Position numbers and translations under genes: made by a program
DNA from: Flavobacterium sp. UBA7680
Lineage (GTDB): Bacteria > Bacteroidota > Bacteroidia > Flavobacteriales > Flavobacteriaceae
NCBI RefSeq assembly: GCF_002482975.1
Contig: NZ_DLHA01000049.1
Coordinates: 19,251 to 66,306, forward strand
Reading direction: 5' to 3'
DNA: 47,056 bases
The notes under the pieces: model-generated
Databases searched by the model: none
The model's input: only the letters and a program-made list of their open reading frames with translations
Told to the model about the DNA's origin: nothing
Part shown: positions 1-8,313 of the stretch, piece after piece
Numbering within the stretch: position 1 is the first letter of the stretch
Layout of the letters: every line of letters begins with the position of its first letter

Positions 1-23
1 TTCGAACCCCTCATCGCCCACCA
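1..23 (+). tRNA. 3' end of a tRNA gene, cut by the window edge
   Basis: The window opens with a T-loop (TTCGAAC), the 3' half of the T-stem, an acceptor strand ATCGCCC, a discriminator A and an encoded CCA at 21-23. This is the standard end of a bacterial tRNA. The partner acceptor strand (expected GGGCGAT) and the anticodon lie upstream of the window, so the amino acid cannot be named. A terminator-like hairpin follows directly. Confidence 0.85.
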
Positions 24-56
24 AAAAACTCCTTAAGAAATTTAAGTAGTTTTTTT
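23..56 (+). terminator. Terminator after the tRNA
   Basis: AAAAAACT (23-30) pairs with AGTTTTTTT (48-56), and CTTAA (32-36) pairs with TTAAG (42-46) around a GAAA loop. A T-run closes the hairpin. It sits directly after the tRNA CCA end, so it most likely ends that transcript. Confidence 0.6.
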
Positions 57-264
57 ATGTCTATATTTTTAATTTATGTTTCCTCTATAGTACTAACCTC
101 ATATTTAATATCAGGCGCGTTGAAGTTCAAAATTCAAAAATATTTTCTACGGTTGAAATTTGTATATTAGCTAAACGTTTCACCTTCAAATTGCGACAGA
201 ATACAAAGTCGAAATACGTTAGTCAACAGTAGGATAAATTCACAAACAGACATGAAAATCTAAA

Positions 265-1107
265 ATGGACACATTTAGAACATTCGACTATATTTCATAT
301 CAAAAAACACCCAGAAATAAAATCTTTCTTCCACAAAACCTTGTTTCATTTTTAGAACAAGGCGAGAAAGTTGTATATTATTCTGATAATAAAATATCTA
401 TTACGAACAACCAATTTGTGATACTTTCTTCGGGAAATTGCTTAATGACCGAAAAACTTCCGGTGAACAATAATTATCGAAGCACTATGTTGTTTTTTAG
501 CAATACAGCCTTAAAGAATTTTTTTGTAAAATATGCTTCTATTATTAACGAAATTTCACCTAATCCCAACAAAATAATTAAGCCATTTGCAATATTCGAA
601 AAAGACCAGTTTATTAGAAATTTTATCACTTCACTTAAACTTATCCAATCCAAACCTGCAATATTTTCTAATAAAATGCTTGAATTGAAATTTGAAGAAC
701 TAATGCTTCATCTTCTTGAAATATATCCGAATGAAATTCTTTCATTCCACACAAAAAATCTGGAAGAATATTCTAATTTTGAAATACGAAGAGCCGTTGA
801 ACTAAATATAACAAACAATCTTACAATAGAAGAATTGGCTTTCTTGTGCCATACAAGCGTTTCTACTTTTAAGCGGAAATTTGTAAAAATCTACAATCTT
901 GTACCAAGCCAATACTTTCTGCAACAAAAAATAGAAATGGCAAAATTGTTATTGTTGCAAAACGAAAATCCAAGCGAAGTGTTTTACAAAGTTGGCTATG
1001 AAAATCATTCAAGTTTTTCACAATCTTTTAAACGAGTTCAAGGCATTAGTCCTAAACAATTTCAGCAAAGAAATCTGAATGTTACTCAACAGCTTTTGAA
1101 TGATTAG
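265..1107 (+). CDS. AraC family transcriptional regulator
   Basis: This is a 280-residue DNA-binding regulator. The C-terminal ~100 residues (about 170-268) form an AraC/XylS double helix-turn-helix: the first helix pair reads LTIEELAFLCHTSVSTFKRKF and the second ends in the family signature GYENHSSFSQSFKRVQGISP. The N-terminal ~165 residues are a poorly conserved sensing domain whose ligand cannot be predicted. It is followed on the same strand by a DinB-like gene, which has its own promoter-like box, so co-regulation is possible but not shown. The 240 bases upstream hold no recognisable gene. Confidence 0.9.
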   Translation: MDTFRTFDYISYQKTPRNKIFLPQNLVSFLEQGEKVVYYSDNKISITNNQFVILSSGNCLMTEKLPVNNNYRSTMLFFSNTALKNFFVKYASIINEISPNPNKIIKPFAIFEKDQFIRNFITSLKLIQSKPAIFSNKMLELKFEELMLHLLEIYPNEILSFHTKNLEEYSNFEIRRAVELNITNNLTIEELAFLCHTSVSTFKRKFVKIYNLVPSQYFLQQKIEMAKLLLLQNENPSEVFYKVGYENHSSFSQSFKRVQGISPKQFQQRNLNVTQQLLND

Positions 1108-1134
1108 CGATAACTCTACAACATAAATGCCTTC

Positions 1135-1142
1135 TATTTTTG
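1135..1142 (+). promoter_or_regulatory. -7 box TATTTTTG for the DinB gene
   Basis: TATTTTTG matches the Bacteroidota TAnnTTTG -7 element exactly. Transcription would start near 1149, inside the longest possible reading frame. This excludes the ATG at 1127 and supports the ATG at 1166. No convincing -33 TTTG was found at the normal spacing. Confidence 0.45.
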
Positions 1143-1165
1143 CAGTAAATTTAAACTCAAAAAAA

Positions 1166-1663
1166 ATGAATAAAAGGTATCTTATGGAAATTGCTAACTA
1201 TAGTAATTGGGTTGATAACAGCATAATTAAATGGCTCGAACAAATTAATGATGAACAATGGGATAAAGAAATTACAAGCAGTTTTAATTCTGTTGCAAAA
1301 ACAGTAACACACATTGTTAGTGCTAAAAAAGTTTGGATCGATTTTTGGAAAAACACACCTAATCCTGTTTTTCTTTCAGCTAATTTCACCGGGACAAAAA
1401 AAGAATTGATTGAAATTTGGAAAAAAACAATGGATGATTATGACAATTTTATTGAGGGTTATCCAGAAGAAAATTACACACAAATAATTTCTTTCAGCGT
1501 AAGAGACGAAGAATGGAGCATGGAATTTGCTCAAACTGTACTACATCAAAATAATCATGCCACCTATCATCGAGGACAATTAATAACAATGTTGCGACAA
1601 ATAAGCTTTACTAATTTTTCTAACACTGATTTGGCAACTTATTTTATCAAAAAAAAGATATAG
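1166..1663 (+). CDS. DinB family protein (putative metal-dependent hydrolase)
   Basis: The DinB/YfiT fold is a four-helix bundle that binds a divalent metal with three histidines. Here the first is in the THIVSAKKVW segment, and the others are in the C-terminal VLHQNNHATYHRGQL segment, which also shows the typical HRGQ ending. Members act as thiol-dependent S-transferases or hydrolases; the substrate is unknown. The reading frame is open from 1127, but the TAnnTTTG box at 1135-1142 and the A-run before ATG at 1166 favour the start MNKRYLM, giving 165 residues. It lies 58 bp after the AraC regulator. Confidence 0.85.
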   Translation: MNKRYLMEIANYSNWVDNSIIKWLEQINDEQWDKEITSSFNSVAKTVTHIVSAKKVWIDFWKNTPNPVFLSANFTGTKKELIEIWKKTMDDYDNFIEGYPEENYTQIISFSVRDEEWSMEFAQTVLHQNNHATYHRGQLITMLRQISFTNFSNTDLATYFIKKKI

Positions 1664-1785
1664 TAGATTATAATGATGATACTAAACAGACTTGAAAACT
1701 AATACTTTTAAGTTTTTAATCATCAAAAAATGTCAAGATTGGAATTAAGTGTTCGATTACTGTCTCAGACACTTCACAGAATTTT

Positions 1786-1820
1786 AAAACTCCAAAGTCA
1801 TTTGATTTTGGAGTTTATTT
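1786..1820 (+). terminator. Terminator after the DinB gene
   Basis: AAACTCCAAA pairs with TTTTGGAGTTT around a short loop, followed by a T-rich stretch. It lies 125 bases after the DinB stop; the sequence between them holds no gene. Confidence 0.6.
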
Positions 1821-1895
1821 ATAAAAAGCTTTACAAATGCTGATTTTAATTCCCTAACTTTATTTTATATTAAACATTTATAAAAAACTGAAGTT

Positions 1896-2291
1896 ATGAA
1901 AACTAGAATGATTTGGGGAAACTTGGTTACTAACGATTTACAAAAAACAATTCAATTTTATACAGCATTAGGTTTCAAGCAAAACGGGAAAGAAACAAAT
2001 GAACTGGTAAGTTTTATTTTTGCAGAAAACCATTTTATAATAAACTTTTTTACAGCTAAAAGATTTGAAAATGCTCTAAGAGGTAATTTAGCTAATACTA
2101 AAATCGAAAACGAAACTATTTTTTCGTTATCCGCAGACAGCAGGGAAGAAGTAGACCTTTGGTACGAAAAAATTAAAAAAATTGGCGGCACAATTTTCTC
2201 TGAACCTGAAGATTTTGAAGTTGGTTATACTTTTGGTTTTGCCGACCCTGATGGTCATAAATTCAATTTTTTATATTGGCCGGGAATGTGA
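1896..2291 (+). CDS. VOC family (glyoxalase-like) protein
   Basis: This is a 131-residue protein with the vicinal oxygen chelate layout of two beta-alpha-beta-beta-beta modules. The first opens with GNLVTNDLQKTIQFYTALGF; the second ends with FADPDGHKFNFLYW, the usual DPDGN/H closing motif. Stand-alone VOC proteins include glyoxalases, dioxygenases and antibiotic-binding proteins; nothing here points to one substrate. It is a single gene bounded by terminators on both sides. Confidence 0.85.
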   Translation: MKTRMIWGNLVTNDLQKTIQFYTALGFKQNGKETNELVSFIFAENHFIINFFTAKRFENALRGNLANTKIENETIFSLSADSREEVDLWYEKIKKIGGTIFSEPEDFEVGYTFGFADPDGHKFNFLYWPGM

Positions 2292-2305
2292 TTATAACAG
2301 AAATG

Positions 2306-2338
2306 AAAAAGCTCCATTAAAAAATAATGGAGCTTTTT
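2306..2338. terminator. Bidirectional terminator between convergent genes
   Basis: AAAAAGCTCCATT (2306-2318) and AATGGAGCTTTTT (2326-2338) form a perfect 13-bp stem with a 7-base loop and T-runs on both strands. It separates the VOC gene from the convergent SnoaL-like gene. Confidence 0.85.
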
Positions 2339-2353
2339 AAATTATTTACTGAA

Positions 2354-2713
2354 TTAATTCTCAACCAATTCAATATCCATAGTTTTTATAAGTCCGTCCT
2401 GAAAAGTATAAACATGTTTTACCAATCCGTCGAACATTAAATTGCCTTGCAAATCTTTTACATTTTGGTGTACTTTAACTTCTAGACTTCCGTTTTCTCT
2501 TTCGGTAAAGCCAACTGGCTCAACTTTCGGATTTATTTCTGTCCATTGTCTTGTCCAATATTGTTTGATTTCATCGTGTCCACTTATGTAACCACCTTCC
2601 CAGGCTTTTGACCATTGTACATCTTCCTGCATTGTCGATAATGCGTTGTTGATGTTTCTTTCGTTGAATGCAGAATATGCTTTTTCAATAACATCTTCGA
2701 ATTGATTTGCCAT
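2354..2713 (-). CDS. SnoaL-like / NTF2-fold protein
   Basis: This 119-residue protein has the pattern of the SnoaL-like (nuclear transport factor 2) fold. An N-terminal helix (FEDVIEKAYSAFNERNINNALSTM) is followed by a W-rich strand pair around EDVQWSKAWEGG, and the end is KHVYTFQDGLIKTMDIE. The fold forms a small conical pocket used by isomerases, hydrolases and ligand binders. No specific catalytic set is recognisable, so the activity is unknown. It is the downstream-most gene of a leftward run starting near 5.3 kb. Confidence 0.8.
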   Translation of the reverse strand: MANQFEDVIEKAYSAFNERNINNALSTMQEDVQWSKAWEGGYISGHDEIKQYWTRQWTEINPKVEPVGFTERENGSLEVKVHQNVKDLQGNLMFDGLVKHVYTFQDGLIKTMDIELVEN

Positions 2714-2737
2714 TTTGATTGTTTTTTGATTTGAATC

Positions 2738-3244
2738 TTATTTTTGTTCTTTTAATAATGCCGTTTTCCAAGATTTAAGCTGATCAACTTCAAACATTAA
2801 TCTTCGATCTTCTTTATTTTTTAGAGTAAATTCTCCGCCTTTGTTTTTAAAAGAACGATAGAAAACCATTGTATGCAATTCAGCTTTGTCCCAAACAAAC
2901 TCTTTTTGTTCATGACTTTTAAAAAGTAATCTGTTATCTGTCAAACATAGTTTTCCCGAAACAATATCATTGTCTATCAAATGATTTGCAGGCGCTTCTA
3001 TCATCACATTTTCAAAATCTTCTGTATTTATTTGAATCTTTTCGAGAACCTTTACTGATTTTGTAAATCGTGTATAGATTGCTCCATTTAAAATCATGGA
3101 ACAAAGTGCGATTGGTATGGAAATCTCCAAAAATAATCCTAATGGCAAATGAGCAATTATAATTCCTAAACAAAAGCAAAGCAAGAAAGCATACACTCCA
3201 TATAAAAATCCGTTACTAATAATCTTAACTATTGTTTCTTTCAT
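2738..3244 (-). CDS. Membrane protein with a GRAM/PH-like domain
   Basis: Two membrane segments are visible near residues 12-31 and 37-57. The C-terminal ~90 residues are a compact beta-rich domain (SGKLCLTDNRLLFKS, a WDKAELHTM turn, FTLKNKEDRRLMFEV) ending in a helix. This matches GRAM/bacterial-PH-like domains, which usually bind lipid or protein at the membrane. The LCLTDNRLLFKS strand pair is typical of GRAM. The assignment rests on pattern only. It sits between the SnoaL-like gene and the tandem oxygenase-like genes. Confidence 0.6.
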   Translation of the reverse strand: MKETIVKIISNGFLYGVYAFLLCFCLGIIIAHLPLGLFLEISIPIALCSMILNGAIYTRFTKSVKVLEKIQINTEDFENVMIEAPANHLIDNDIVSGKLCLTDNRLLFKSHEQKEFVWDKAELHTMVFYRSFKNKGGEFTLKNKEDRRLMFEVDQLKSWKTALLKEQK

Positions 3245-3276
3245 AAAATCTGTGGTATTTTGAGTAATCTAACATC

Positions 3277-4059
3277 TTACTTCGGCAGCATAGTATCACT
3301 AATACTAAGCGTATACAATAATTCTGGATAGGTAAAATCCATAGTGAAATTTTCCTGTCCTCTCAATTTGAAAAATTCCGTTTTTTGATCCTCATTTGCC
3401 AATTCTAATAATGTTCCGTTAGAAAATCTAGGTTTATTATCTTCAAACTGAATAAAGGTTTTTGATTTTCTAAAGGTAATCCCCAGCCATTTATTCGATT
3501 CAGATGTTTTTTGTTTTGGCACAGATTCTAATATAATTTTATGAAGAAATGCCATGTTTGCTGTCAACGGAAATAATACAACCGAATTATGATTTAAAAC
3601 AATATCAAATTCTTCATCCGAAGCTTTATCTTTTACTTTAAGCTTTCTTAAGTTTATTTCAGTCAATTTTTCAGGATTTTCATAACAGCTAAAAAGTCCG
3701 ATATAAGAGCCTTCTTCCAGATCTAAAGCCTGATCTGAATGATATTTCATTGTAGCATAATTTGAATCATACACTTCAATTAGTGCATTATTAAAATCAA
3801 CTTTGGGTAAATTATCAATCTCATTCTTTTCAATTTCGGCATTTAAATTAGTTATTATTGACTGATGTAAAGCAGAAAATTGGTTAGCAGGAATATTATA
3901 AATAGTTGTTGTTCTCACAATAGGAATACCATTATCTTTAACATCAACTAAATGATTTCCGAGTCTGCCTTTTCCTGTAATTTCAAAATCAGCAGAATGC
4001 AGCAGTTCATTAAATAAATTATTTTCGAATGGAAGGATAATCTTTTGAAATTCTTTCAT
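3277..4059 (-). CDS. 2OG-Fe(II) oxygenase-like (AlkB-like) protein, 260 aa
   Basis: An Fe(II)/2-oxoglutarate oxygenase core can be traced. YHSD gives the HxD pair at His107 and Asp109, a distal His lies at 173 in AFLHKI, and LGITFRKS gives a 2OG-binding Arg at 197. The order and spacing fit the double-stranded beta-helix of AlkB-like enzymes. The substrate is unknown: AlkB relatives repair alkylated bases, others act on RNA, protein or lipids. The gene ends 14 bp after the neighbouring 409-aa gene on the same strand, and that neighbour carries the same motif series, so the two look like a diverged tandem pair. Confidence 0.6.
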   Translation of the reverse strand: MKEFQKIILPFENNLFNELLHSADFEITGKGRLGNHLVDVKDNGIPIVRTTTIYNIPANQFSALHQSIITNLNAEIEKNEIDNLPKVDFNNALIEVYDSNYATMKYHSDQALDLEEGSYIGLFSCYENPEKLTEINLRKLKVKDKASDEEFDIVLNHNSVVLFPLTANMAFLHKIILESVPKQKTSESNKWLGITFRKSKTFIQFEDNKPRFSNGTLLELANEDQKTEFFKLRGQENFTMDFTYPELLYTLSISDTMLPK

Positions 4060-4073
4060 TTTGAGATTTACAA

Positions 4074-5303
4074 TTAATATATAGGCTTTTCATAATCACC
4101 AGCATTCATACTAAAATGAACTTTTCCGTATTCAATGTTTTTTACGGTCATATTTTCTTCATAATAAGAATCTCTCAAAGCGATCATTGTTTCTTCCGTC
4201 ATTTCTTCCAGTTTAATTAAACCGCCGTTTTCTTTAATATAAGTTTGATTTTGCATATAAACCGCTTCCAGATTCGAACATCGCGCCACATATCCCATTC
4301 TAATTGGGATTTGATCAACGTTTAATGTCGAAGGCCTAATTTCGTGCGTGTACAACCTGTTTGTTGAAAGTGGAATTATAAAGGCTGAATTTGGATATAA
4401 AATAACGCTGAATTCTTTTTCTAAAGAAGAATCAGTAACCATATTCTTTAGTTTAAAATGAAGCCTCGTCAATCCGCTTGTTTCTTTGTAACACCAATCA
4501 TATCGGTCTTTTTTAGAAGGTTTAAGCTTATCAAAATTAGTAGTATCATAGAAAGTACAAAAAGCAATAATACCTTCTTTTGGCATATCCTTAGTTTTAT
4601 CAGAATGCGCTTTTATTTTCGATTTTACTTCCTTAGCATTTTCATCTGATTTTACTTTATTTTCATAAATCTGAACCAAGACGTGGTTTACTTTCGTTTC
4701 TTCTTCAAAAGTCTGTTTAACAGCATCGTTTAAGGCTTTAATTACCGTATGATCTGTTTCACGAAAATTATCTGTTGGGCCTGTAAAATTGCTTGAACAT
4801 CTTAAAAGGTTGAAATGCAGTATTTCTTTATCTGCAGTTTCTTCTTTTAAAATTTCACTTAAATAAATTCCGGTTCTTAAAGCTTTAGATCCTTTATTGG
4901 ACTCTGTTAAATTTTGAAACAAATGTTCTGATTTGATTTTATCGAAATAACCATTCCCAATGAACATTTCCCTAAAATAAACCCCGGCATTACTCACCAA
5001 AACAGGAACTTGTCCAAGCTCTACAAATTGGATATTTGAACTTGCAGAGCCTTCATAATTAACAGAAAACTCTTTAATTATAAAATAAGTACCGCTAGCA
5101 TTTTTAAGCTGGCTGATATCACCAAAGGCATAAATTGTTTTATTGTTTAAAGAAGTATTAATCTCCGAAAGGTCTTTAATAACTTTTCCGCAGAAATTAG
5201 AAACTAAATATTCCAGTTCTGATGACGTGTCGATTGAATCTTGTAAAACAAGAAGTATATTTTTGTTTTTTGAAATGCTGTTTTCGGTATGCTGTTTGGT
5301 CAT
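4074..5303 (-). CDS. 2OG-Fe(II) oxygenase-like protein, 409 aa
   Basis: The C-terminal half repeats the motif series of its downstream neighbour. KAHSDKTKDM carries the HxD pair at His233/Asp235, LYPNSAFIIPLSTNRLYTHE places a distal His at 320, and MGYVARCS carries a candidate Arg341. The aligned blocks (LNHNSVVLFPLTAN in the neighbour, LYPNSAFIIPLSTN here) support common descent. The first ~200 residues have no counterpart in the shorter protein and are not recognised. It is probably co-transcribed with the 260-aa gene (14-bp gap). Function is unknown; the iron site looks complete. Confidence 0.55.
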   Translation of the reverse strand: MTKQHTENSISKNKNILLVLQDSIDTSSELEYLVSNFCGKVIKDLSEINTSLNNKTIYAFGDISQLKNASGTYFIIKEFSVNYEGSASSNIQFVELGQVPVLVSNAGVYFREMFIGNGYFDKIKSEHLFQNLTESNKGSKALRTGIYLSEILKEETADKEILHFNLLRCSSNFTGPTDNFRETDHTVIKALNDAVKQTFEEETKVNHVLVQIYENKVKSDENAKEVKSKIKAHSDKTKDMPKEGIIAFCTFYDTTNFDKLKPSKKDRYDWCYKETSGLTRLHFKLKNMVTDSSLEKEFSVILYPNSAFIIPLSTNRLYTHEIRPSTLNVDQIPIRMGYVARCSNLEAVYMQNQTYIKENGGLIKLEEMTEETMIALRDSYYEENMTVKNIEYGKVHFSMNAGDYEKPIY

Positions 5304-5353
5304 TTTTTATTTAAATATCGATTAGGCTTAAAGAGTTTATTTATACATAAATA

Positions 5354-5767
5354 TTAATAAACCGGTTCCCAAAGCTCAATTTTATTACCTTCTGTATCCA
5401 TTATGTGCACAAATTTGCCATAATCATAGCTTTCAATTTCATCAAGAACTGTCACACCATTTGCTTTCAGTTTTTCTACAAGACCTTCGATGTTTTGAAC
5501 ACGGTAATTCACCATAAAATCTTTTTTCGATGGAGAAAAATATTCATCACCTTTCTTAAAAGGACACCATTGCGTTGATTCTATCTGTTCTGGTTTATCA
5601 AGATTTCTGGATTCAAAACTTGCCGAACCCCAATCATTGATTTCTAATCCTAAATTTTTAGCATACCAATCTTTAGTTTCTTTCGGATTTTCAAGAAAAA
5701 AGAAAATACCGCCAATTCCAGTAACTTTTGGAGTTGTATCGTCTGGTTGATTTTGTGAGTCTGACAT
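5354..5767 (-). CDS. VOC family (glyoxalase-like) protein
   Basis: This is a 137-residue glyoxalase-fold protein. Module one starts with GIGGIFFFLENPKETKDWYAK, and module two ends with FVHIMDTEGNKIELWEP, a strong match to the VOC closing motif with the metal-binding Glu of IELW. It lies upstream of the oxygenase-like pair on the same strand, with a 50-bp gap. It could be glyoxalase-type or a bleomycin-resistance-type binding protein; the substrate is not evident. Confidence 0.88.
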   Translation of the reverse strand: MSDSQNQPDDTTPKVTGIGGIFFFLENPKETKDWYAKNLGLEINDWGSASFESRNLDKPEQIESTQWCPFKKGDEYFSPSKKDFMVNYRVQNIEGLVEKLKANGVTVLDEIESYDYGKFVHIMDTEGNKIELWEPVY

Positions 5768-5850
5768 ATTTTTAGCTTTTAGTTATAAAGTTCGTTTTCT
5801 TTGACTAAGATAAAATTATTTAAAACAAAAGATTAAATTAAAAATATTGA

Positions 5851-6228
5851 TTACGATTTTTTGTATATTTTTTTGGCTTCTTTTCTACTTCTTTCAAAAA
5901 TGTCTTTTCCAAATTTTATAAAAATTAATTCATCCATTTTTTCAGAATAACATTTGGAATATTCTGTTATCACACATCCTAAATTTTTTGAAATAATTCC
6001 ATATTTCTCCTTTCTGTAATTTTCAAGAAACTCATCAAATTTTGGATCAATCTGAATAAGAAGTCCATAAGAAAAGCTATTATAGATTCCGTTATTAAAA
6101 TCGGTTTGAGCTTCAACAACTCCTTCATTACAATTTTTAAATCTTATTGAATCTTTTTCAATAATATATTTTTGTTGAGAATAGGCAGATAAACCACTAA
6201 AAATTAAAGCTAAGATAAAGTGTTTCAT
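5851..6228 (-). CDS. Small secreted protein of unknown function
   Basis: This 125-residue protein starts with a signal peptide (MKHFILALIFSGLSAYSQQ, probable cleavage after SAYSQ). The mature part is charged and holds three cysteines (FKNCNEG, LGCVITE, SKCYSEK) that could form a disulfide in the periplasm. The sequence around FDEFLENYRKEKYGI looks helical. No family was recognised. It lies between the VOC gene and another membrane-anchored protein of unknown function on the same strand. Confidence 0.65.
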   Translation of the reverse strand: MKHFILALIFSGLSAYSQQKYIIEKDSIRFKNCNEGVVEAQTDFNNGIYNSFSYGLLIQIDPKFDEFLENYRKEKYGIISKNLGCVITEYSKCYSEKMDELIFIKFGKDIFERSRKEAKKIYKKS

Positions 6229-6271
6229 TTGTGTATTCTATTAAGTTGATTGTTCATATTCCACATAAAGG

Positions 6272-6937
6272 TTAATAATTAAAAAAATCTGCCTCTTTTT
6301 CGGTTTTCTCAATCTCTTTTACTTTTCTTCCTTTAAGATCCACGATTGCTCTTAAAAAACTCACTTTTGTAGAATCTTTGTAGATCAAACCACGCCACTC
6401 AACGCTTACAATTTTTAAATTACTATTAGTTGTTGGATAACATTTATACTGCGTATATTGCGGACCAGATTGTATTGTTTTTTGCTTTATGACATTTTTT
6501 ACTGAAATATCTTTTTCAGCAATATACATGGCCAGCGAATCGATTTTATAAAGACTGTCAACGCTTTTTTCAAATTTTTCCTTCCAGTTTTTACCAATAC
6601 GCTTTTTTAAAATACTATCTGTTCTATTATTATGGTTAATATCGACAGTTTGGTTATTAATATCTGTACAGGATGTACCGCTTACAACAAAACGGAAATT
6701 ATACCAATTATCTACAATATATCTGTATTTGTCTTTTTCATCAGGTAATCCGCCGCTAACCGCATAAGTGGGAAATCTATTCTCTAATCGTATTTCAGCA
6801 TTTGTCCAGGAAGTATCTGTTTTTGTTTTCGTTTCTTCTTCATTAACTGATTTATACTCAAAATTTTCTTTACCAATTAAAAAACCGACAGTTATAGATA
6901 CTAAAACTACGCTTATAAATATTAAAGTTCTTTTCAT
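6272..6937 (-). CDS. Membrane-anchored protein of unknown function
   Basis: The start at 6937 (MKRTLIFISVVLVSITVGFL) gives 221 residues; the frame is open nine codons further up, but those codons precede a normal signal-anchor start. A single N-terminal membrane segment is followed by a charged domain with two cysteines (GTSCTDINN and QYKCYPTT). A C-terminal strand pair (LKIVSVEWRGLIYKDSTKVSFLRAIVDLKGRKV) ends the protein. I do not recognise the family. It is probably exposed to the periplasm. Confidence 0.6.
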   Translation of the reverse strand: MKRTLIFISVVLVSITVGFLIGKENFEYKSVNEEETKTKTDTSWTNAEIRLENRFPTYAVSGGLPDEKDKYRYIVDNWYNFRFVVSGTSCTDINNQTVDINHNNRTDSILKKRIGKNWKEKFEKSVDSLYKIDSLAMYIAEKDISVKNVIKQKTIQSGPQYTQYKCYPTTNSNLKIVSVEWRGLIYKDSTKVSFLRAIVDLKGRKVKEIEKTEKEADFFNY

Positions 6938-7040
6938 AATTTGTAAAGGCTTTGCTAAAATCAAATTCTTAAAATTGTATTTTATCTATAGTATTTTAAC
7001 AAGTCTAATATAGAATTAATTCAATTACCTAAAAAGAATA

Positions 7041-7106
7041 TTTTACGAAAGCGTAAAAAATAATAAAACCTTCAAAATATAATCTTGAAGGTTTTTCAAA
7101 TTGCAG
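7041..7106 (-). terminator. Terminator after the TetX-like gene (two hairpins)
   Basis: AAAACCTTCAA pairs with TTGAAGGTTTTT (7075-7106). A second hairpin, TTTTACG/CGTAAAA, lies at 7041-7058. Both are downstream of the leftward monooxygenase gene that ends at 7133. Confidence 0.65.
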
Positions 7107-7132
7107 ATTTTTTTTCTAAAATGAATGATAAA

Positions 7133-8251
7133 TTAATCAACAAATTTTAGAAAAGTAAAATCAGTTTTAAGCATTTCTATTTCATTTTCTCTGGTTTGTT
7201 GCTGTGCTTCTTTGGCATAAACAAGCATTCTTTCTTCGTAATTATGTATTGCACTTTCAATAGTTTGAAATTCTCCGTTTAGTAGATCTTCAGATAAAAT
7301 TAATGCATCCAGAAGCCCAATATTAGCGCCTTGTCCCGCAAAAGGAGGCATTAAATGTGCAGCATCTCCAATAAGTGTAATAGGCAAGGGGCGGTTATTT
7401 TTCCATGCCTTTTCTACAGATATCTTTTTAGTAGGCAATCCGGTAAAGAAAGAAGTGGCACGAAATAATTCTTTATACGATTCTCCCCAATCAGAAAATT
7501 TATCTAAAAGAAATGCTTTGACGTTTTCTATATTTTGAAAATCGATTTCTAACGTTTCAGGCATCTTAAAAATAACATTATAACTTAAAGCATTATTATT
7601 TTTAGGATTGGCAACCAATAAATTACCATTATTAGAAGCCATCAAAATTTTATCACCGCACAAATCATAAAAATCTAAAGATTTTGCTTGTGATTGAGCT
7701 ACTTCACCCTGAATCATATACGTTCCCGTAAGTTCAACTTCGGCATCTGTAATATATTTTCTAATAGAAGTCATACCGCCATTTGCACCAATAATAAAAT
7801 CAGCCGTTGCCGTTTTTCCATTTTCAAAATGCAAAAGCCATTTTTCGTTTTGTTCTTCAATATCAGTTAGTTTACTATCCCAAACAACTGTATTTTCTTT
7901 TAAGCAGTCGATTAGTAATGTTCTTAAATCGTTTCGGTTTATTTCAGGAGCGTCGTATTGTTCTTCTTCAGTAGTTTCTTTACTAAATAATACATTTCCT
8001 TTATAATCAGTCAAAATTCTTCCCATCGGAATTGCCATTTTATAATACGTTTCAAGTAATCCCGCTTTCTGCATCGCGTCTTGACCTGAACCTTTATGCA
8101 AATCGAGCGTTCCGCCCCAAATTCTTGCTTTTGGATCTTTATCTCTTTCATAAACCGTAACATCAATTCCGTTTTGCTGCAGTAATCTCGCCATTGTTAA
8201 ACCAACCGGGCCTGCGCCAATGATGGCTATTTTTTTATTTGTAAGTAACAT
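7133..8251 (-). CDS. TetX-like FAD-dependent monooxygenase
   Basis: This is a 372-residue class A flavoprotein monooxygenase using FAD, NADPH and O2. It shows the N-terminal FAD motif GAGPVG (12-17), the VYERD strand, the GGTLDLHKGSGQDAM block and GDAAHLMPPFAGQG at about 295. It aligns over its whole length with TetX, the tetracycline-inactivating enzyme, as I remember that sequence. By my alignment, TetX Q192 and M215 are kept, but R213 is Ile, F224 is Val, H234 is Ser and G236 is Asn, so tetracycline may not be the substrate. The C-terminal helix is present. An AraC regulator lies 62 bp upstream on the same strand. Confidence 0.88.
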   Translation of the reverse strand: MLLTNKKIAIIGAGPVGLTMARLLQQNGIDVTVYERDKDPKARIWGGTLDLHKGSGQDAMQKAGLLETYYKMAIPMGRILTDYKGNVLFSKETTEEEQYDAPEINRNDLRTLLIDCLKENTVVWDSKLTDIEEQNEKWLLHFENGKTATADFIIGANGGMTSIRKYITDAEVELTGTYMIQGEVAQSQAKSLDFYDLCGDKILMASNNGNLLVANPKNNNALSYNVIFKMPETLEIDFQNIENVKAFLLDKFSDWGESYKELFRATSFFTGLPTKKISVEKAWKNNRPLPITLIGDAAHLMPPFAGQGANIGLLDALILSEDLLNGEFQTIESAIHNYEERMLVYAKEAQQQTRENEIEMLKTDFTFLKFVD

Positions 8252-8313
8252 AATTTTTATTGTTTAATTAGGTTACAAAATTGAGAAGACTGTAGGAGAT
8301 GAAATAGTAAAAA

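Noticed and set aside
1..264. tRNA-adjacent integration site for a genomic island
   Set aside because: The tRNA end is intact with CCA, but no integrase gene or second copy of the tRNA end was seen in the window.
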